Shown: positions 44,331 to 54,561, counted from the first letter of the stretch. The stretch is 64,000 nucleotides of DNA from Luidia sarsii (GCA_949987565.1 OX465102.1:30366444-30430443); one strand, 5' to 3'. The notes: generated from the letters alone by a model not told the origin. A program made the numbers and translations.

Positions 44331-44783
44331 TACTTGCCAGCTTGCCTGTGAAATATGCAACCCAAATTATAAACAAAGATTTTCCTTTTGTTTCTGTTCT
44401 ATGCGATTGGACTGACACTGAGTGATTACACTGACCCCTGCTACACATCATCATTACATATTTCTAATTTCAATGTAAGCTAGCTGATCCGATTTAATTT
44501 GTAATTCTGATTGTAATAATAATTATAATACTAGATTGTTTTACATGTAAATACGACGGCTGTTGCTGTTGAGTGTTGGTGATGCAGCAGACTAATTTTC
44601 TGTGTCGAATTTGACACGAATGCTGCTGTTTTATCTCGTCATAGGAGGAAGGCACCCGTAAAATAACTCAGTCATATTTGCCTGTAAACGAATGAGTAAA
44701 TAGACCTGGCCATCGAAAAAAAAAATCAAATTCGTGTTGTGTTGTGTTACCAGGTCAGTACAGTACGGCAGTGGATTTCGTCC

Positions 44784-44928
44784 TAGTCCGAGTAACTTGG
44801 ACCCGACAAGTCACCATTTTTTTTTATCGAATTTTGAAATTTTGACAACTGTCAGTGTCACCCGAATCTCAAAATTTCAAAATTGGATAAAAAAAGGGTG
44901 ACTTGTCGGGTCCAAGTTACTCGGACTA
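44784..44928. mobile_element. Long-armed foldback element with 9 bp flanking repeat
   Basis: TAGTCCGAGTAACTTGGACC + CGACAAGTCACC...TTTTGAAATTTTGA is mirrored by TCAAAATTTCAAAATTGGAT...GGTGACTTGTCGGGTCCAAG + TTACTCGGACTA, giving roughly 65 bp arms around a short loop. The flanks ATTTCGTCC (44775-44783) and ATTTCGTTC (44929-44937) differ by one base, which suggests a 9 bp target duplication (Mutator-like). Confidence 0.75.
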
Positions 44929-45569
44929 ATTTCGTTCCGAGTACAGTCAGCGCCGATCCAGTCCTGAAGAAAAATTGTCTACTTTGGATTTCCGAAAAAG
45001 CAGAATTAGCAACGGGGGTTTCACGAGGGGGAAGCCTACTCACCACTATGAGATGCCCGTCGTTGGATCGGTGCAGAAACTGCCCGGGGTCCAAATGTTG
45101 TTATTAATAATATTCCACACGGCAGACACGTAGGAAAGATTGCGAGATGGTTTTTTTCCCGTAATGGTCCAATTTTTCGCTTTTCGAAACACAATGGCGC
45201 CAACAGCGCTCAGTAATGCATCAATTTGAAACGAGAAATATCATTGGCTGCATTCAATATTTCTTATATCCAACTCAATACATTAACGACCTCCAAAAAA
45301 TAGAATTACTGTACCGATTCAGTACAAAATCATTATATTTATATCTGATTAACATCTAATTTTATGTTATTTGAGGCTTTCTTCAATAATTGGATGTTTA
45401 AGAAGACTAATTACACGTTGTGAATTGTATTTATGTACAGCCAATCACGTAGGCTCTCTTATAAAGTGTCGGGAGGCCGTATCCATCAAATGAGGGCGCT
45501 AGAAGCGTTGGGCGGAGGGCCGACGTAGAATTAGAAATGAACGCAATCGTATGGACGCCGCACAGACGT

Positions 45570-46150
45570 ACATTTGTACATGTACACGTACGTACATAGA
45601 CCAGCACAAGATAAGGGGCGGTTGTGCAGACAGAACGACGTTGTCGGTCCACTGCATGCAACACATGCAGTGTACAGTACGTGAACATGTACAGTACATG
45701 TACATGTACAGTACATGTACTGTAAGTGTATTGTACATGTACATGCATATGTATACAGTACATGTACAGAACATGTACCATAGCGCTCTATAAAAAAAAA
45801 TAGAGCTCTATGACATGTACATGTCTGTACATGTAATGTACTGTACATGTACATATACTGTACATTGAACATGTACTGTACATGTACAGGGGTCCTGTTA
45901 TGGCCTATAATGTGCATGTACCTGTAGTACAATGTACAATACTGTGTTGCGTGTACAAAATGTACATCGTACAATGTACTGTACATGTCATGTACATGTA
46001 CTGTACATGTACGTGTACGTGTACACGTACACGTACATGTACACGTACACGTACAGTACATGTACGCCAGATTGAACCTGGCTGAACGCTGTGCATGTGA
46101 TACATATGAACACAGTATACATTTTGTTGTGCATGTACTGTACATGTACA
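45570..46150. repeat. TGTACATG-rich alternating block
   Basis: Dense, overlapping TGTACA, GTACATGTAC and ACGTGTACGT palindromes in irregular order, so both strands read almost alike and give mirror open frames (CTCTCTCTR, MYMYSTCT). It can form cruciform or alternating purine-pyrimidine structures. It is not coding. Confidence 0.8.
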
Positions 46151-46677
46151 CTCCCGTAATCTCCTTTATACAGGGATCAACTCAAACTCGTTCCCCAAAA
46201 ATTTCGGCTAGGTTATTATATATTATATTCAAATTTATTTCAGTCAAGTCGTACGGTGGCCGCGAATCTGACTGTCTACTTTTCGAATACATGTAGCCTA
46301 TGAATTCTCTATAAAAAGTAGAATTCCATGATTCTTAACGAAAAGGGGAAAAGACTTAATATACAATTTTTTTGCAAATACAGCTGCTTTTTATACTGAC
46401 TAAAATCACCAAAATGAGAAAGGTCCTGCTATATAGGATCGAAACCTCAGGCCCACTCAATTTTGAGGAAATATACGAAATTCGGATAATTTGAAACAAT
46501 ATTGGAATATGTTTTAAATGTGATTTTAATGTTAAAACAAAAATAAATTGCTGACCATTATTGTGTGAACCTATTTTTCCAGGTTTTCCATTTTTTCGTA
46601 ATGTTTTTATGCATTAAAAACATTGTCTTTAGAAACTTGGTTTTGTTGTCTTTAGAAGTTAACTTTCTGTATAGGCC

Positions 46678-46935
46678 TATGTGACCCGGCACAGCATAAT
46701 GAGAAATAACCCCCACTTTGGAGATTTTGAGATTTTCTAATGACGTGAAAGAGTACACCATTAGCTTTCAAATGATATCAAAATATAATATCCTCTAATA
46801 CTTAAAATTTCCGAAAATACAAACCCAAGAAAATTGATTTGTAATCGAATTGTGAAGATACTTTAACTTCAGGTGTTGTTTACTTGAAAAGTGTTTTGGT
46901 GGGATATTCCTCATGTCGTTGTGCCGGGTCACATA
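46678..46935. mobile_element. TATGTGACCCGGCACA MITE, complete
   Basis: TATGTGACCCGGCACAGCAT...GTTGTGCCGGGTCACATA: the terminal inverted repeats are at least 16 bp. The interior is AT-rich without a coding frame. A truncated copy is at 20014-20160. Confidence 0.75.
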
Positions 46936-47007
46936 ATATGTAACCTATTTCCAGTCTGTGTTAACTTGTCTGTCTAATTGACACGCGCATAAGTACCATT
47001 TTGAAAT

Positions 47008-47190
47008 CGCAGTGGCTGTTGTTACGGCAGTCGTCAGTATGGTTCCCTGACTTCACAGTATTTGTCAGGATGTTTAGCTCTTGGAACCAGATTATCAGCT
47101 AATAGACTGGTTCAACCAGCCTGCAATGCTAACGAAATACAATCAAGTCAGGGAACCACACGGACGACTGCCGTTACAACAGCCACTGCG
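47008..47190. mobile_element. MITE, Mutator-like, copy B (183 bp, perfect 9 bp target duplication)
   Basis: Same inverted ends as 3457-3639 (CGCAGTGGCTGTTGTTACGG). TTTTGAAAT flanks it on both sides (46999-47007 and 47191-47199), a perfect 9 bp duplication. Confidence 0.85.
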
Positions 47191-47884
47191 TTTTGAAATA
47201 ACCTTTGATATTCGACAACATGAGAGCATGCAGTGATCATACTCTAAGCATCTTCATATTATGTTTCTTTTCCACTAACTTGAACTTTCAAGACGTAGGC
47301 CCACTACTTCTGCATCGAATTGGTCTCATACATCCGACCTCTTGACGAAATGAGGGCTTCCAGGTATTTGTCTAGCGCGTTACAATAGGCCTATCGTAAG
47401 TATTTTTATGACCAGTCATCATAATATGAATACTCCGAGCTGCACTGAAAAAGACTGAGCAAAGAAAATTCGGCGACAAACCGCAACCATTATTTTCAAG
47501 TTTGGTGAGACCATGCATGGTGTGACGACCGACGGACGACGATATAGCTGCAAGCCCCAGCCTGATCAAGGGGTTGGAACAGGCCCTATACACGGCGGGC
47601 CTATGTCTCCTAATCTTCTCGGGCCATTCTCGAAATTGAATTCACTGTGAAAACGACGGGCGAACCATGCAACAAAAAACAAGGTGGGCAAACCCGCTTG
47701 TCCAACTTGAACACCTGTCATCAAACTCCTCGAAATTTACGACCGTCATGGCTCTTAAGGTGATGGGTGATATGCACTGAAATTATCTACTGTGGCCTAC
47801 CACAAAGTTGACTGACGGCGAACAGACAGTAGAAAGTTTGCGGTGACGTATGGCTCAAAAAAAAGTTAGCAACTCTTATATGAT

Positions 47885-48030
47885 CAAAAATTAAGAGGGC
47901 CTCAAGTTTCGATCCTAGCAGGACCTTTCTCATTCTGCCCTGAGAGGTCCTGGTAGAATCGAAACTTCAGCCCCTCCTAATTTTTGATTTTCGCCTTTTG
48001 GTCATTTTAGTCAGTATAAGCAGTTTGCTA
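47885..48030. repeat. GAAAC-family repeat, inverted pair
   Basis: AAGTTTCGATCCTAGCAGGA + CCTTTCTCATT, then GAGAGGTCCTGGTAGAATCG + AAACTTCAGCCCCTCC and the TTTTGGTCATTTTAGTCAGT tail. Facing cores as at 35190 and 57290. Confidence 0.6.
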
Positions 48031-48324
48031 CATTTGTGCGTGTTACTGTAGACGTCTTAAACTCATCAAAAGAGACGCGTATCACCGAAAACCTTTCACG
48101 TTGTGCTTTCAGCCATGCAATTCCTTCAAATCTTATTCACTAAAAATAATGAACAAACTGCGAATATCAAAAATCAGGAGGTCTTGGCCTTTCGATCCTT
48201 GCAAGACCTTTCTCAGACCTTTCTGCAAACATTCAAATGCAAAACTTATCTTGAGTTGTCATCAACGGCTTACCTGGAGGCTGATGACGTCCTCCTTCGC
48301 GCCACGCTGTCCCGACCCGAACCT

Positions 48325-50340
48325 TCACTCCAGGTCCGAGTCCTCGTCCTCCGATCCCTCCCTCGCCGGCCCTTCGTCCCCGGAGAAGTCACCGTCCGTG
48401 GACGAGTCGCTGTCCTCGTCGTCGCTCGGACCGTCCCCCGCCGGCTCTGGGCGGAGCAGCAGGACCTCGTCCTCGGGGATAGACTCGAGGATTGTGACGA
48501 GGTCCCTGGAGCGGACCTTGCTGTCCACCGAGTAGAGGTCGGCCAGGGCTTGGTCGTTCTCCCACTGGTGCAGCCGGCTGTTGGCCCGCCACAGGGCGCT
48601 CGTCACCGATGTACGAGACGAGGTCCGGGAGAGGCTTCTCTCCTCCTTCTCCTTCCTCCTCTGCAGATCGGCTTGCATGGAGGCCTCCACCAGGTCCTGC
48701 CTCTCCCTGAGGACGTCCAGCTCCTCCAGGACTTGGTAGAACTCCGTGAAGGTCTGGGACACCTGGGCGGCGATCTTGGCGGTCTGTCGCTGGAGGCGTC
48801 TGGAGAGCGACTGGACGGCCTCGGTCTTGGTCTGGCCCGGTCGGGAGAGCGGGACGGCGCCACGGCACAGGCGGGCTAGCTGGCGCAGGGCTCGGTCGCA
48901 CTGGGACGCGGCGCACTTGGAGAGCGTGCGGGCGCTCTGCATGTCCTGCACGGCGCCCAGCGAGCGGTGGCGCTCCAGCACGGAGCGCCAGTCCCGCCGG
49001 ATGGCGTCGTCTTTCTGCTGGTCGGTCTGGGCCAGGTAGCGCTCCGTCTCCTCGTCGTCCTCGTCCTCCTCCTCGTCTCCGTCCCAGACCAAGGTGGACC
49101 ACTCGCCGGCAGCAGCCAGCCTCCATTGCTCCTCCTGCTGCCGGTCGTAGCGGATCGTTTCCTGGTCGCCTTCCTCCTCCTCCTCTTCATCCTCTTCCCA
49201 CTCATCCTCATATTCCTCGCAATCCTTCTCTTTCTCCTCCTCCGTCTTTCCATCCTCCTTAATCTCCTGCTCCAGCACCCCATCTTCCTTTTGCTCCTTC
49301 TCCTCCTTCTCCTCCTCCTCCTTCTCCTCCTTCTCCTCCTTCTCCTTCTTCTCCTCCTTCTCCTCCTTCTCCTCCAGCTCCTCCAGCTCCTCTTTCTCCT
49401 CCTCCTCCCCCTTCTCCTCCTCCTCCTTCTCCCCCTTCTCCTCCTCCTCCTTCTCCTCCTCCTCCTTCTCCTCCTTCTCCTCCTTCTCCTCCTTCTCCTC
49501 CTTCTCCTCCTTCTCCTCCAGCTCCTCCAGCTCCTCTTTCTCCTCCTCCTCCCCCTTCTCCTCCTCCTCCTTCTCCCCCTTCTCCTCCTCCTCCTTCTCC
49601 TCCTTCTCCTCCTCCTCCTCCAGCTCCTCCTTCTCTTTCTGGTCTCCCTCCTTCACTTTCTCCTCCTTCTCTTCCTTATCCTCCTTCTCCTCTTTCTCCT
49701 CCTTCTCCTCGTTCTCCTCCATCTCCTCCTTCTCCTCCATCTCCTCCTTCTCCTCCTTCTTCTCCTTTTCCTCCATCTCCTCCTTCTCCTCCTTCTCCTC
49801 TTTCTCCTCCTTCTCCTCCTCCTCCATCTCCTCCTTCTCCTCCTGGTCTCCCTCCTTCACTTTCTCCTCCTGCTCTTCCTTCTCCTCCTTCTCCTCCTCC
49901 TCCTCCTTGTCATCGTCGGCCTCCTTGGGCTTCACGACGATAATCCTCCTGGAACCAATCCGGAGCGTCCCCTCCTGTCCCTCCTCTTGGGCCAGACGGA
50001 GTTGCTCCTCCCAGCTCGGACTACGGCTGCCCGACTCGGAGCGCATCTCCGCCTGAGTCGGGAGTCCGAGTCCCGGGGCGCCCTCGTCGGCGGTGCGGTC
50101 CCGCTCACCGACGGGAGCAGCGACGGTCAGCAACTCCTCGGCGTCGCTGTCGAGGGGAGAGGACGGTTTGGGAGTGAAGGGCGCCACCGCCCGTCGCCTC
50201 CTCCACGCCCGGCGCGGCGACGGGAGGCCAGCCGCGGTGACGTGCCACGGGCAGCAACCGACGGGCGGTTCGTCTGCTTCATCGGCCTCGGAATACTCGA
50301 AGTCTTGGACCTCGGAGTTGCCGATCGCTACCCTGCCGGC
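48325..50340 (-). CDS. Unrecognised Glu/Lys-rich coiled-coil protein, large terminal exon
   Basis: An acceptor (ctctctcttgctgcag) at 50340 opens 671 codons in phase 0, ending in a stop at 48325. Segments in order: a leader with DFEYSEADEADEPPVG; an Arg-rich PRRAWRRRRAVAPFTPKP; RIGSRRIIVVKPKEADDD; about 250 residues of EEKEEK-type Glu/Lys repeat (coding bases about 49180-49925), predicted as one long charged helix; EEQWRLAAAGEWSTLVWDGD; a probable coiled coil (RSLGAVQDMQSARTLSKCAA to FYQVLEELDVLRERQDLVEA); and an acidic Ser/Asp tail ending EDEDSDLE. I do not recognise the family. The matching plus-strand poly-leucine frame is its shadow. The (TCC)n coding repeat makes length variation likely. 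Confidence 0.75.
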   Translation of the reverse strand, partial: AGRVAIGNSEVQDFEYSEADEADEPPVGCCPWHVTAAGLPSPRRAWRRRRAVAPFTPKPSSPLDSDAEELLTVAAPVGERDRTADEGAPGLGLPTQAEMRSESGSRSPSWEEQLRLAQEEGQEGTLRIGSRRIIVVKPKEADDDKEEEEEKEEKEEQEEKVKEGDQEEKEEMEEEEKEEKEEKEEKEEMEEKEKKEEKEEMEEKEEMEENEEKEEKEEKEDKEEKEEKVKEGDQKEKEELEEEEEKEEKEEEEKGEKEEEEKGEEEEKEELEELEEKEEKEEKEEKEEKEEKEEEEKEEEEKGEKEEEEKGEEEEKEELEELEEKEEKEEKKEKEEKEEKEEEEKEEKEQKEDGVLEQEIKEDGKTEEEKEKDCEEYEDEWEEDEEEEEEGDQETIRYDRQQEEQWRLAAAGEWSTLVWDGDEEEDEDDEETERYLAQTDQQKDDAIRRDWRSVLERHRSLGAVQDMQSARTLSKCAASQCDRALRQLARLCRGAVPLSRPGQTKTEAVQSLSRRLQRQTAKIAAQVSQTFTEFYQVLEELDVLRERQDLVEASMQADLQRRKEKEERSLSRTSSRTSVTSALWRANSRLHQWENDQALADLYSVDSKVRSRDLVTILESIPEDEVLLLRPEPAGDGPSDDEDSDSSTDGDFSGDEGPAREGSEDEDSDLE

Positions 50341-50759
50341 CTGCAGCAAGAGAGAGAGACGAAATGCCAGTATTCCACTAGTTCCTGAGAACTCTTCAAG
50401 ATTCAAATCGTATCTGTAGGCCTATATACCAGCCAATTTCCCTTCCCATTTGTCTGCTTGAAAATAGACCGGTAGGCCCTAAACAAACAATTGGAAATAG
50501 GCAGAGGTACAAAATGTTGAAACTACTCGTCTGGTCGTTTGCCTAACACACGGTCCGGTTTTATCAGAGAAACCAATGTTCGGAGTTTGTGAGTCTTTTT
50601 GATCAGCACAACCCGTCAGATTGGCTTGTAATGACCACGAAGGTTAGCAGTTGATCTTTGACCCAACTTACGGTCAAGCTGTTGGTTAGTGATAGCATTA
50701 CAGTTATACGGTGTAACAACACATGACAAAGCTGCCCATCCCAACCAGTGACCAATAGG

Positions 50760-51030
50760 CACCTGGCCACAAATCTGAGTGGAGGCTGTGGAAGTCCCTC
50801 AACAGACTACGCACAGAAATGGGTCGTAGCAAAGCCAACCTGAGCAAGTGGGGCTATGCTGATGTGGCCGATCCAACCTGTGAATGCGGTGTTTCAGAGC
50901 AGACAATGGAACATCTACTGAGATGTCCCACTCCTGGAGGACGAGTGCTGCCTCTCAGAAGATCTGGCAAAGTGCGAATAGGAAGGCCCTCAGCTGCGCA
51001 AGAGCCTGGCCCAACATTTGAACCAAATCA
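50760..51030 (+). mobile_element. Non-LTR retrotransposon, reverse-transcriptase C-terminal fragment
   Basis: The plus frame reads WKSLNRLRTEMGRSKANLSKW then CECGVSEQTMEHLLRCP. The C-x-C-G...T-x-x-H-x-L-x-x-C-P pattern is the cysteine-histidine motif that follows the RT domain in many CR1/RTE/Jockey-type elements. Only about 80 residues survive; no upstream RT core is seen. It lies inside the intron before the 48325-50340 exon, antisense to that gene. Confidence 0.75.
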
Positions 51031-51059
51031 CAGATGATGGACACGCCGGAGAAGAAGGT

Positions 51060-51420
51060 GTACCGTGCTTCTATAGGAAATGTGTTTCAGTATTTCTTAC
51101 CCATTTGGTGGACCGCTGTTCGTTGGCGTGGTCGCCAGAACTGGGGCGAGTGATGGCAGATTGGGGGCGTGGTTTGGCGTCCCCTGTCCATGCCTCGGCG
51201 GACCAGGGGTGGGAGGCAGTGGAAGAGGAACGCTGGCATTTCTCCCCGTGGACGCAGTCGGTGCTGGTCAGCACCTTGGGTTTCGTTACCAAAAACATCG
51301 AAAAGAACTATTGGCGTCTTTCACTATCAGATATAGGAGCTCCGTGCATGACGTCATGACCCAGGAGCCGTCGTGTCAGTTCCCAAATGCGAAGTCCAGT
51401 ATGACAGCATGAGAAAGAGG
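51060..51420. other. Open stretch of unclear status in the intron
   Basis: A GC-richer stretch is open on the plus strand (LTHLVDRCSLAWSPELGRVM... ending DIGAPCMTS) and on the minus strand (51071-51298, with a possible gtaaga donor). Either could be a diverged exon or part of the neighbouring retroelement. Splice evidence is weak, so I do not call a gene. Confidence 0.3.
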
Positions 51421-51639
51421 CGTTGGAATGTCGACAGTGCAGTGCGTGCTCCAAGTACTTAGGTAATACCAACCATGGACTATTATCGAACATTTTAGAA
51501 CTTTCGTCGAATAGGTAAGCCCACACACTAGTGATTGTTGCTTCTGGATTCGTACATGGGCTTCAGGGATAGGCACCACCGGTAACGCTGTGCACGGAGC
51601 GCCTTGCTGATGGCCACAATCGATTGTCGACGAGTTTAG

Positions 51640-53440
51640 GAGAGGACAGGGCAGGAGAGTACATAACAGGACAGGACAGGACAGGACAGGTCAGGAGAGG
51701 ACAGGACAGGACAGGACAGAACAGGAGAGAAGAGGAGAGGGAGGGAGAGGAGAGGAGAGGAGAGGACAGGGCAGGAGAGTACATAACAGGACAGGACAGG
51801 ACAGGACAGGTCAGGAGAGGACAGGACAGGACAGGACAGAACAGGAGAGAAGAGGAGAGGGAGGGAGAGGAGAGGAGAGGAGAGGACAGGGCAGGAGAGT
51901 ACATAACAGGACAGGACAGGACAGGACAGGTCAGGAGAGGACAGGACAGGACAGGACAGAACAGGAGAGAAGAGGAGAGGGAGGGAGAGGAGAGGAGAGG
52001 AGAGGAGAGGACAGGGCAGGAGAGTACATAACAGGACAGGACAGGACAGGACAGGTCAGGAGAGGACAGGACAGGACAGGACAGAACAGGAGAGAAGAGG
52101 AGAGGGAGGGAGAGGAGAGGAGAGGAGAGGAGAGTACATAACAGGACAGGACAGGACAGGACAGGGCAGGAGAGGACAGGTCAGGACAGGACAGAACAGG
52201 AGAGAAGAGGAGAGGGAGGGAGAGGAGAGGAGAGGAGAGGAGAGTACATAACAGGACAGGACAGGACAGGACAGGTCAGGAGAGGACAGGACAGGACAGG
52301 ACAGAACAGGAGAGAAGAGGAGAGGGAGGGAGAGGAGAGGACAGGGCAGGAGAGTACATAACAGGACAGGACAGGACAGGACAGGTCAGGAGAGGACAGG
52401 TCAGGACAGGACAGAACAGGAGAGAAGAGGAGAGGGAGGGAGAGGAGAGGAGAGGAGAGGACAGGGCAGGAGAGTACATAACAGGACAGGACAGGACAGG
52501 ACAGGTCAGGAGAGGACAGGACAGGACAGGACAGAACAGGAGAGAAGAGGAGAGGGAGGGAGAGGAGAGGAGAGGAGAGGAGAGGACAGGGCAGGAGAGT
52601 ACATAACAGGACAGGACAGGACAGGACAGGTCAGGAGAGGACAGGACAGGACAGGACAGAACAGGAGAGAAGAGGAGAGGGAGGGAGAGGAGAGGAGAGG
52701 AGAGGAGAGGAGAGGACAGGACAGGAGAGTACATAACAGGACAGGACAGGACAGGACAGGACAGGTCAGGAGAGGACAGGACAGGACAGGACAGGAGAGA
52801 AGAGGAGAGGGCGGGAGAGGAGAGGAGAGGAGAGGAGAGGAGAGGAGAGGAGAGGAGAGGAGAGGAGAGGAGAGGAGAGGAGAGGAGAGGAGAGGAGAGG
52901 AGAGGAGAGGAGAGGAGAGGAGAGGAGAGGAGAGGAGAGGAGAGGAGAGGAGAGGAGAGGAGAGGAGAGGAGAGGAGAGGAGAGGAGAGGAGAGGAGAGG
53001 AGAGGAGAGGAGAGGAGAGGAGAGGACAGGACAGGACAGGAGAGGAGAGGACAGGACAGGACAGGACAGGAGAGGAGAGGAGAGGAGAGGAGAGGAGAGG
53101 AGAGGAGAGGAGAGGAGAGGAGAGGAGAGGAGAGGAGAGGAGAGGAGAGGAGAGGAGAGGAGAGGAGAGGAGAGGAGAGGAGAGGAGAGGAGAGGAGAGG
53201 AGAGGAGAGGACAGGACAGGACAGGACAGGACAGGAGAGGAGAGGACAGGACAGGAGAGGACAGGAGAGGACAGGAGAGGAGAGGACAGGAGAGGAGAGG
53301 ACAGGAGAGGAGAGGACAGGAAAGGAGAGGACAGGAACGGACAGGACAGGAGAGATGAGCACAGGACAGGACAGGGCAGGAGAGATGAGGAAAGGACATG
53401 CAGGACAGGGCAGGAGAGATGAGCACAGGACAGGACAGGA
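51640..53440. repeat. Pentameric AGAGG/ACAGG array with higher-order units
   Basis: About 1.8 kb of nearly pure pentamers. In 51640-52790 they are organised into a larger unit of about 115-125 bp marked by GAGAGTACATAACAGGACAG and GGTCAGGAGAGG, repeated about nine times; 52810-53220 is a simpler (AGAGG)n block. The array starts within about 12 bases of the donor at 53452. Long Leu/Ser/Pro frames on the minus strand are repeat translations. Confidence 0.95.
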
Positions 53441-53451
53441 GAATCACTGAC

Positions 53452-53544
53452 CTCATCGTTGGTGGGGCAAACTTTGGCCTGAGCAGATGGGATACGCTCG
53501 GCTATCCAGGCAGTGACGCGCTGGCGATAGTTGTTGTTGAATGT
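53452..53544 (-). CDS. Unrecognised Glu/Lys-rich protein gene, internal exon
   Basis: 93 nt, phase 0 at both ends, with acceptor ttttcttggcag and donor gatgag/gtcagt. It encodes TFNNNYRQRVTAWIAERIPS + AQAKVCPTNDE. Both phases match the large exon at 50340. The frame stays open upstream to about 53694, so a longer first exon beginning at an ATG near 53618 (MRLEIHSFVGERHRH) is an alternative. The downstream intron is the pentamer array. Confidence 0.6.
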
Positions 53545-53762
53545 CTGCCAAGAAAATGGAATCCATTCAATATTGTGCCTATGTCGTTCTCCGACGAAGG
53601 AATGTATTTCCAGCCTCATCGTGCATGTACTCGAATGGTTTTGGAAGACCTTTGCAATCACATTGACACTAGTTTGAGTGTCTCGACGTAACACAAAGAT
53701 GCACGCTACGAATTACAAGCAAAGAGCGCGGGACCAAAGCAGACAACCACTCATTACATAAC

Positions 53763-53980
53763 TCATAATACAACAGAGCCCTCTCGTTGTAGTTGCAACT
53801 CAAACATTTTCTGAAACTTGGTTCCGTTTAACTTGAGGCGTGGGTTCAAAGCCCACCATCCAGTGAAATATTCCTCGCCAACTTCAGTAACTGTTTTGTT
53901 TCTAAATCGTACTAAGTTTCCTTCCCTTCTTGCTTGATGCAACAAAGTAGACACATATGCCACAGGGTATATCACATTGG
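53763..53980 (-). CDS. Possible exon of a second, overlapping reading (unrecognised)
   Basis: Acceptor ttattatacag at 53980, then 72 codons ending TGA at 53763: NVIYPVAYVSTLLHQARREG, ...EEYFTGWWALNPRLKLNGT, ...FELQLQREGSVVL. The reading looks like real protein. It begins in the phase that continues the frame PFVSSAIYFIENLFAFCDHE of 54474-54561, so the two may be the last exons of a separate transcript. I do not recognise it. Confidence 0.4.
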
Positions 53981-54473
53981 CTGTATAATAATGCAACGAG
54001 ACAATAATGCGACAATTTTGTCAAACATAGTATCTTCTTAACTGACTTTGTTAAACCAAACTAAACTCATTCGGCTGACTAATGCAAATGTGTTGCTGAA
54101 ATGAGTTGGAAAAATTACACATTCACAAACATTTTAAGAGGAGAGACAAAAAAATAAGTTGCTGCCCGTTCCAAATATCTGCAAAAGCGGATAGATCTGC
54201 TCAGCGATAAAGTTGTTACTTAACTAGTTTACTGAAAGTTAATCTCAAAATTTAGTGGGCCTGACGTTTAGATCATAGCAGGACCTTACTGAAAGTTAGT
54301 ACAAATGCGTCGTATTATAAGGTGTCAACTTTAAATGAATCTCGAATCTCGAAAGTGCATGCAGTCGAAACTGAAAGGTAGGAAAATCTCTAGGGCTCGT
54401 ACAATTGCTGAGATTAGATATCTTTTCTCCTTGTGAGTACAATAAGTCATGAGGAACCACTCCATGCTCTTAC

Positions 54474-54561
54474 CGACGATGACATCTCCATTCTTGATCG
54501 TTTCGTGGTCACAAAACGCAAACAGGTTTTCGATGAAATAAATCGCAGAAGATACAAATGG
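54474..54561 (-). CDS. 5' exon with two usable frames
   Basis: The donor gtcg/gtaagagc at 54474 is strong. Frame 1: ATG at 54491 in good context (agaATGG) gives MEMSSS and ends in phase 0, fitting the exon at 53544 and then 50340 (total 708 residues). Frame 2: from an acceptor (tttatctcag) at 54561, 29 codons PFVSSAIYFIENLFAFCDHE... end in phase 1 and fit the exon at 53980. I cannot decide from sequence alone; the GC-rich promoter just upstream favours frame 1 as a first exon. Confidence 0.4.

Larger units (their letters stand above)
42745..48324. other. Intergenic region upstream of PDS5
   Basis: It should contain the PDS5 promoter and any 5' non-coding exon, but I could not fix a start site. 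It holds a T1 SINE relic (about 42845-43090), poly-C/poly-A runs (43110-43145), a GAAACGTC repeat (44205-44330), a foldback with 9 bp flanks (44784-44928), the TGTACATG block (45570-46150), a GAAACCTC repeat (46410-46465), a TGTGACCCGGCACA MITE (46678-46935), a Mutator-like MITE (47008-47190) and paired GAAACTTC repeats (47885-48030). No exon was supported. Confidence 0.5.

Noticed and set aside
45431..46151. Cys/Thr/Tyr-rich frames on both strands
   Set aside because: They mirror the TGTACATG palindromic block and have no gene structure.
48967..50388. 473-residue plus-strand poly-leucine open frame
   Set aside because: It is the antisense of the (GAG/AAG)n coding repeat in the minus-strand Glu/Lys-rich exon, which has proper splice sites and diverse flanking sequence.
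51624..52031. Plus-strand TGQDRTGQ frame
   Set aside because: Translation of the same pentamer array.
52276..53694. 472-residue minus-strand Leu/Ser/Pro frame
   Set aside because: A pentamer array without stops reads open in several frames; only its first part (53452-53544) has exon signals.
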